A DNA stretch of 64,000 nt from Melampsora larici-populina 98AG31 (taxonomy: Eukaryota > Basidiomycota > Pucciniomycetes > Pucciniales > Melampsoraceae). Made by a program: the position numbers and the translations under genes. Of the stretch, positions 59,045 through 64,000 are shown piece after piece (positions within the stretch are counted from its first letter, which is position 1; every line of letters starts with the position of its first letter). The stretch lies in contig NW_006768776.1 in NCBI RefSeq assembly GCF_000204055.1, positions 599,810-663,809 of the forward strand. Direction: 5' to 3'. The notes beneath the pieces are model-generated. The model had not been told where the DNA came from. It searched no databases and saw nothing but the letters and a program-made list of their open reading frames with translations.

Positions 59045-59088
59045 AATGGGGCTTCATAACCCGTCAGCCGGGTAATAAAGCCCCATTT
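59045..59088. repeat. double hairpin at the edge of the GTAGGCG array
   Basis: AATGGGGCTT pairs with AAAGCCCCATT, and inside that ACCCG pairs with CGGGT. It directly follows the last array copy. Confidence 0.65.
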
Positions 59089-59108
59089 TGATGTCAAAAA
59101 CGCAGATT

Positions 59109-59320
59109 GGACTCGAAATGAGAGAACCAGAGGACGGAAAAAGCAGTTTCGACTCGAAATGAGAGAACCGAAGGACGGAAAAAGCAGTTTCGACTCGAAA
59201 TGAGAGAACCGAAGGACGGAACAAGCAGTTTCGACTCAAAATGAGAGAACCGAAGGACGGAATACACCAAAAACGCAGTTTTGACTCGAAATGAGTGCAC
59301 CTGCACTCATGGACGGAAAA
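59109..59320. repeat. 41-bp tandem repeat, about 5 copies
   Basis: The unit CGACTCGAAATGAGAGAACC then GAAGGACGGAAAAAGCAGTTT is nearly invariant; one copy has a shorter insert. It explains the repetitive minus-strand frames here. Confidence 0.85.
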
Positions 59321-59475
59321 ATAATGTAATGTCATTGTATTTGAACTTTAATACAATCTTCTCATCTCAACATGAAGGGTAAATAGATGGTTTGTATATA
59401 GCTACCTCATATATATCAATCAAGTTTGACCAAAAAAAAGAATTCTGAAATTATTACACAAAAAAAATTTACAAA
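59321..59475. other. AT-rich 3' flank of the MULE gene
   Basis: A-rich on the plus strand; no features beyond being the 3' untranslated side of the minus-strand gene. Confidence 0.35.
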
Positions 59476-62148
59476 TTATTCAATAACAATAACTTTTCGT
59501 CTTTTAGAACTTCTGGTGGTAACTCCTTCTTTTAATTCCTTCAATTTCTCTATTTCCTCCATCTTTCTGTCCCATAAAGCAAAACATTCTTTGAGGAAAC
59601 CATCATTCGTCCACCCAGCAGCATTTCTTCCAGCCATTGAAAGCCAAGTTTTATGCTGATCTTTCCATAGAGAAGGGTTTGGAAAAGGTGANNNNNNNNN
59701 NNNNNNNNNNNNNNNNNNNNNNNNNNNNNNNNNNNNNNNNNNNNNNNNNNNNNNNNNNNNNNNNNNNNNNNNNNNNNNNNNNNNNNNNNNNTGGAAAGAA
59801 ATTCATACAGTGATGAGGAGTGGTACTGATGATGATAACAGGCTTGAAAAAGTATTTGCTGCAATTAGACCCATAGTGGTTGATTCAAACCAGTTGAATT
59901 TGCTGACAGGTCCATCCGTATAAGTTTCAATTCTTTCTGATATGTCTTGAATGTATCTTTCAGTTGCCAGTTCTTGTTTTCCTTGAATTTGAGCCTTGGT
60001 GAGTGACTTTTTAGCTCTCGTAGAACCACTCTTCTGCCAATAAAACTTAAGATATTCTTTATGATGTATGTCTAGATCTTCAACCATCTTTTGTCTAATA
60101 GATTTCTGAGCACCTTTTTCGTGTTGACCAAGAGCATGAGCTATAGTGTGATATCCACAATGTCCATCCCCAGGAGGATCATACATAGAAGTAACATAAG
60201 GTCTAACAAGCTCTAATAATTGATTATGATACTCTCCAATCTTGTGAGGATCTTGATAATGATTTTTATGATAAAATTCTTGATCATTATCATAGTCAGC
60301 TTTAATAATTTCTTCATTATAAGTTAAAGTTTTCATCATTTCTGCTTCTTCTTGTTCTGATTTTAAATCATTTGATTGAAAATCACGTAAATCATTTAAA
60401 TATTTTGAACTAGCTGAACTATTTGAATCATCTACATCATCTGAATCTTCATCTGAAACATCATTAAGATTTGTTTGATCAATATCAGTTAAATCTTCTG
60501 AGTTTATTAAAACTACTGATTTTTTAACATCATCTGATTCTTTTGAAACATCATCACCATCTTCTTCTTCTTCATCATCTTCTTCAGTTGAATATTTAAC
60601 AGCACACTTTGATTTATCATGACCTAATTCTCCACAGTTACCACATTTCCTTTTGCTCTTCCTTTCTTCTTTTTCAACGTGTTCAAACCTTGAAGGATCC
60701 CTCTTGAGTTTCTTATTTTTAGCGCCTTTAGGTCTTCCTTTATTTTTGGGTTTTTCTGATTTAGAAGGAGGTTGAACAGGAACTAAAACATATCTACCAC
60801 TGATTAATTTCTTCAAATCTGATTCAAATTTAGCTAAATAACTTTCATCTTGTAGTTTAATCTTTTCTAAATGTGAATTAATTTTAACTCTGATTTCTTG
60901 AAGATCTCTAGGTGCATACTCAGTAAATAAATGCCACTGCTGATCAAACTCTTCAATTGGAATTGGTTGTTCTACCAGTCCTAAATACGTACTAATTTGA
61001 TGAGCACATGGTATACCCCAAGTGGGCGTGAAATTTGAGTTGCAAGGAGGAAGTGAAAGTGAATCTGAATTTAAAATTAATTTGAGTTGTTCATTTGCTT
61101 TCTTAATAGCAAATTGAGAAATTTTTCCGTGAAGATCGTCAAAAATAGAATGAAATTTGTTGAGTTTTTTGGATTTTTGATGACGGATTGAGCCAATAAT
61201 TTCATTATATTGAATGTCCAGTGCGTTTTGAAAATGCTTCACCGTTGAAAATAAGTCATGTTTAGTACTTTCTAAATATTTTTTGATGGTAGAATGAGTT
61301 CCTTCAGTTTTACTAGTTGTACCGGTTCCGAAATGTTTGAGTTTACTTGTAAAAAGGGAAACAAATTTGCGCTCTTGAGAATACCATTTCTTTTCTATAT
61401 AGTTGAGAAGGTCCTGAGCATGATTTTCAATTAAGTAATTTTTAATGAGATCTTTTGAGTTGTGATAATCTAAATTTGTTTGAGAAGAACAAAAGGAATT
61501 CCATAATTTAAAAAAATGATTTTCATTGATTTTTGATGACTTTGATTTAATATGACTTTGAATATTCTTGTTGATATGCCACAGACAGAGGATATGGTCA
61601 GCATCAGGAAAAATATTATGAATACTGTTAATCAAAGCTCTTTCACTATCAGTAGCAAATAACCTAGGTGAAAGTTCAGCATCACAACCTTCAAATAAAA
61701 GTTTAAATCTATATAAAGCCCATTCGTAAGTTGGTTGAGTTTCGTCCATCATAAAACAAAAAGCCGCAGAGAAAGGTTTATTGATTGATGTAGTTCCCAC
61801 GAAATGAAGACATGGTAATTCACAATCATTAGTTTTATAAGTGGCGTCTACTCCATAAACGTGAGGGAAACGTAAAGCTAATTTGATTGAGTCTGGATGA
61901 GCACAGAATAAAGATAATAATTTTCTGTTATCGTTGTTATGAACATGATAATTCCATTTATTTTTGATAAAGAAATCTAATAAAGCGGTGATAGGATCCC
62001 TTCCATTTAATTCTTGAGCTCGAAATTTCTGTCTTGCATTATAAATGTCTTTCATGATAGGATTGAAACCCGGATTCTTGTCAAGAGAAGTCATAATGTG
62101 ACGCGGTTTGATTGAAGAACTACTTAATTTTTGAGCTAACATGATCAT
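59476..62148 (-). CDS. MULE transposase fused to zinc knuckle and OTU-type protease
   Basis: Minus strand, ATG at 62148, stop TAA at 59476-59478, crossed by an assembly gap. Residues 90-330 are the Mutator-like DDE domain: YGVDATYKTN (D101), FATDSERALINSIHN, CLWHINKN and TSKTEGTHSTIKKYL (Glu). TPTWGIPCAHQI gives a SWIM-type Cys/His site. KKLKRDPSRFEHVEKEERKS precedes a knuckle CGNCGELGHDKSKC. After a long acidic linker comes GDGHCGYHTIAHALG, the Asp-Gly-x-Cys nucleophile motif of OTU deubiquitinases. A frame break after IAANTF (T5 run, 59847-59851) shifts KPVIIIST out of frame. Beyond the gap, PSLWKDQHKTWLSMAGRNAA and a basic tail end the protein. No TIR pair was identified. MULE-OTU fusions are known; the protease's role is not. 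Confidence 0.8.
59692..59791. other. assembly gap (100 N)
   Basis: Exactly 100 N, the conventional placeholder for a gap of unknown size. It removes part of the OTU domain, probably including its catalytic His. Confidence 0.99.
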
Positions 62149-62345
62149 TCAAGTTAAGGCAAGACCGCGTTCGGCGGCAAAACTCAACTAAACTCCCAAT
62201 CCCTGCTACAATTTCACGGTTTTCGCCTCCTAACTTTTTAATCCACCTCTCACGCGTCCATTTACCAATACGTACCCCTCCCATAATCCTTTTCGATGGA
62301 TTTGACCATAACATACATCTGCACGTCATCCTCAATTGCCTCCCA
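62149..62345. other. intergenic region between divergent frames
   Basis: About 200 bp between the MULE start (minus) and the next plus-strand ORF. It would hold the MULE promoter; no clear TATA box is seen. Confidence 0.4.
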
Positions 62346-62735
62346 ATGGGATCCCTGCCATCGACCCTCGTTCGCCTGCCAATCAAATACACCCAAGCTC
62401 AGCCTCATGCACAACTCGATCTTTGTGCTCCTCCAACCCAAAAATATTTCAACTCCCCTGCACTGGCGTCACTACCCTCATCCACTTCTTACCGACACCT
62501 GCCTTTTCATACTCTCCATCCATCCGTTACAATCGTCGACTTCTTGTCCTCTCCCGCCATCTTAATTTGTTCTGATCCCTCGATCGACCTAACGCTGTGC
62601 CCCAAATCTCTTGTTTTTGCCTCGGTTGATGATACACGATACGACTCTGGCTTTGCTGATATCACGGTACTCGACTCGATGAGTTATTCGCTAATTACCC
62701 ATGGGATGAATGATCGCTATGAATGCACCTTTTGA
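62346..62735 (+). CDS. hypothetical ORF, 129 residues
   Basis: A single frame from ATG (TCCCAATGGGATCC) with a Pro/Ser/Leu-rich first half and a more ordered second half (LVFASVDDTRYDSGFADITV, then DSMSYSLITHG). It lies 330 bp upstream of the intact multi-exon gene on the same strand. It may be an upstream exon of that gene or an unrelated remnant; no splice link was convincing. Confidence 0.3.
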   Translation: MGSLPSTLVRLPIKYTQAQPHAQLDLCAPPTQKYFNSPALASLPSSTSYRHLPFHTLHPSVTIVDFLSSPAILICSDPSIDLTLCPKSLVFASVDDTRYDSGFADITVLDSMSYSLITHGMNDRYECTF

Positions 62736-63067
62736 CCTTCAACTTATTTACTCCCAGGACCCCGTCTTTCAAGGTCACCCCAGCAATGCCTTAAATGCCG
62801 TCCCTGACCCACCTCAACCAATGTCACTACTCACGTTCTCAGGCACATCTCCCACCTTCCTTTCATTGAGTAAGGTAACTTGATCAAGGTGAATCTCATT
62901 TGCCATTGGTGTCCTTCTTGCCTCAACCCCGTTTCAAATTCGTCTTATGATCACACGCGCATGATACCTGATTCACGGCTGCAACTCCTGTGTTGTTTCG
63001 TTTTGCAAACATTCTCTGATCATACCTCTAATACTAATAAATCATCGTAAAATCATCGTACAGTGTC
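62736..63067. other. spacer / probable 5' region of the next gene
   Basis: Pyrimidine-rich with a short direct repeat (AAATCATCGTA) just before the start at 63068. No gene. Confidence 0.35.
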
Positions 63068-64000
63068 ATGTTTGACCTGGACGTCGACGTTGTTCATGGG
63101 CTTTACCTCTCAGGCAATTTCCAAATTGAACGCAAGGTGAGTTTTGATATTTGTGATTCCGTCTGGAACGAGCTCACACTTCTTCCGCGTGCAGCTTCTG
63201 GAGCAACCGGGGGACCACCCCGACCAACAATCATACTCCTTATGGATCAGTTTTCACAGTGACAAACGTGACAATTTCAATTTTTATGACATCCGTGCCA
63301 CAACACAGCACGACAGCTCCTTCGATTTCGTCCCCCACCGTATCTACTTCCTGCGCGGCGCATTCTTTCCTACTAATACCTCAGCCACTGAGCGCGACAA
63401 GCTTTTCTTTGAAGGGTTGGATACTGCTGTCATTGGAGACCATGCTACATTTGTGAACAGCCTTGCTGATGGTGTTGGGCTTACTGGGCTCGGCCGCGTC
63501 ATTTCAATTGAGTTGGTTGTCGAAGCTTCAGTTCAATACAACCAGGAAATCACAGACCCAGAGAAACCTACTCTTCACCTATCGGTTCAACACCGCGACT
63601 ACCATCCCAAAGTATGTGACTTCGTACTCCTTTCCGCAGTCTTTGTTAACTAATAAATGTTTGCGCAGACCAACATTGCTCAATCGATGATTGTTGAATA
63701 TCGTGTCCCTCCCCACCCCCACCTGGTACATTTTCACCAAGCTATTCAAGTAGGCACCGAGTGCCAGTTCCATGGTCATATCAAAGATTTCAATGAACTC
63801 ACCCGCTGCTACATTGTAATTGTAAGTTTCAGATCAGATAACTTTTTAGCATCCACATGACTGACAGGGCCTTTGTTCAGGTCAATCGAGTCGATATCAC
63901 ATCTCGAAAGCCCGCGCCTGCTTCTCAGGTTGCTTTTACGCAAGTGCAGGCAACGCTTCCTGCGTGCGACGACCTCAGTCTTCCCAGGTTTGTCCATTAT
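63068..64000 (+). CDS. hypothetical rust-type protein, intact, 3' partial
   Basis: Exons 63068-63136, 63195-63611, 63669-63821 and 63881 to the right edge. Each join is phase 0, with introns of 58, 57 and 59 bp (donors GTGAGT, GTATGT, GTAAGT). There is no stop to 64000. The start is MFDLDVDVVHGLYLSGNFQI. Further motifs are HRIYFLRGAFFPTN, LGRVISIELVVEAS, LHLSVQHRDYHPK and GTECQFHGHIKDF. The pattern of beta-rich blocks, with an aromatic VxHxDYH-type segment, recalls a family I know from rust genomes without assigned function. The frame is clean, unlike most neighbours, so it is probably a living gene. No signal peptide and no membrane segment in the visible part. Confidence 0.6.

Noticed and set aside
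1..64000. tRNA genes
   Set aside because: Scanning by eye gave no stretch with convincing A and B boxes plus a cloverleaf; a covariance-model search would be needed to exclude them.

Overview
The window is eukaryotic and reads like accessory sequence from a rust fungus (Pucciniales, Puccinia-like). The evidence is short GT-AG introns of about 57-90 bp, a decayed alpha-type protein kinase of the kind expanded in rusts, several basidiomycete- or rust-type multigene families without named domains, and dense DNA transposons and LTR retrotransposons. Species cannot be named from sequence alone. I see no bacterial signal, no CRISPR array, no rRNA and no tRNA that I can support.

Layout. 1-2.2 kb: alpha-kinase pseudogene. 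3.2-6.7 kb: remnants of two basidiomycete-type families. 7-11.8 kb: repeat-rich non-coding DNA ending in a 50-bp exon remnant of an HSP70 gene. 12-14.1 kb: frameshifted Cut8/STS1-like fragment and a rust-type family remnant. 14.5-18.7 kb (minus): Tnp2/CACTA transposase pseudogene carrying a TA-flanked MITE, with a 745-bp non-autonomous CACTA element (TSD TGA) next to its start. 20-25 kb: acidic Ser-rich ORF, a decayed rust family gene (minus), and a fold-back CACTA element (TSD TAT). 26-30.4 kb: KDZ-type transposase pseudogene. 30.5-31.6 kb: solo LTR (TSD GCAAT).

31,749-42,962 is a hAT element with a perfect 8-bp TSD and GTAC-rich subterminal arrays. A 6.6-kb LTR retrotransposon coding only gag and protease is inserted inside it, with its own 5-bp TSD. 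45.1-51.1 kb (minus): Ty3/gypsy chromovirus with gag, protease, RT, RNase H, integrase and chromodomain, broken by many stops. 51.3-54.7 kb: second member of the family seen at 22-24 kb; a 1,264-bp TA-flanked transposon sits inside one of its introns. 55.7-58.0 kb: apparently intact five-exon gene for a 2-oxoglutarate/Fe(II) dioxygenase resembling the TET/JBP superfamily. 58.5-59.3 kb: unusual array of about 24 alternating GTAGGCG/CGCCTAC motifs, then a 41-bp tandem repeat. 59.5-62.1 kb (minus): nearly intact MULE transposase fused to a zinc knuckle and an OTU-type protease domain, crossed by a 100-N assembly gap. 63.1 kb to the end: intact multi-exon hypothetical gene running off the right edge.

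Across the old elements the nonsense codons are mostly TGA where the family context suggests arginine CGA, usually preceded by T. This matches CpG (TpCpG-biased) C-to-T decay. The few undamaged reading frames (dioxygenase, MULE-OTU, the 63-kb gene) stand out against that background.
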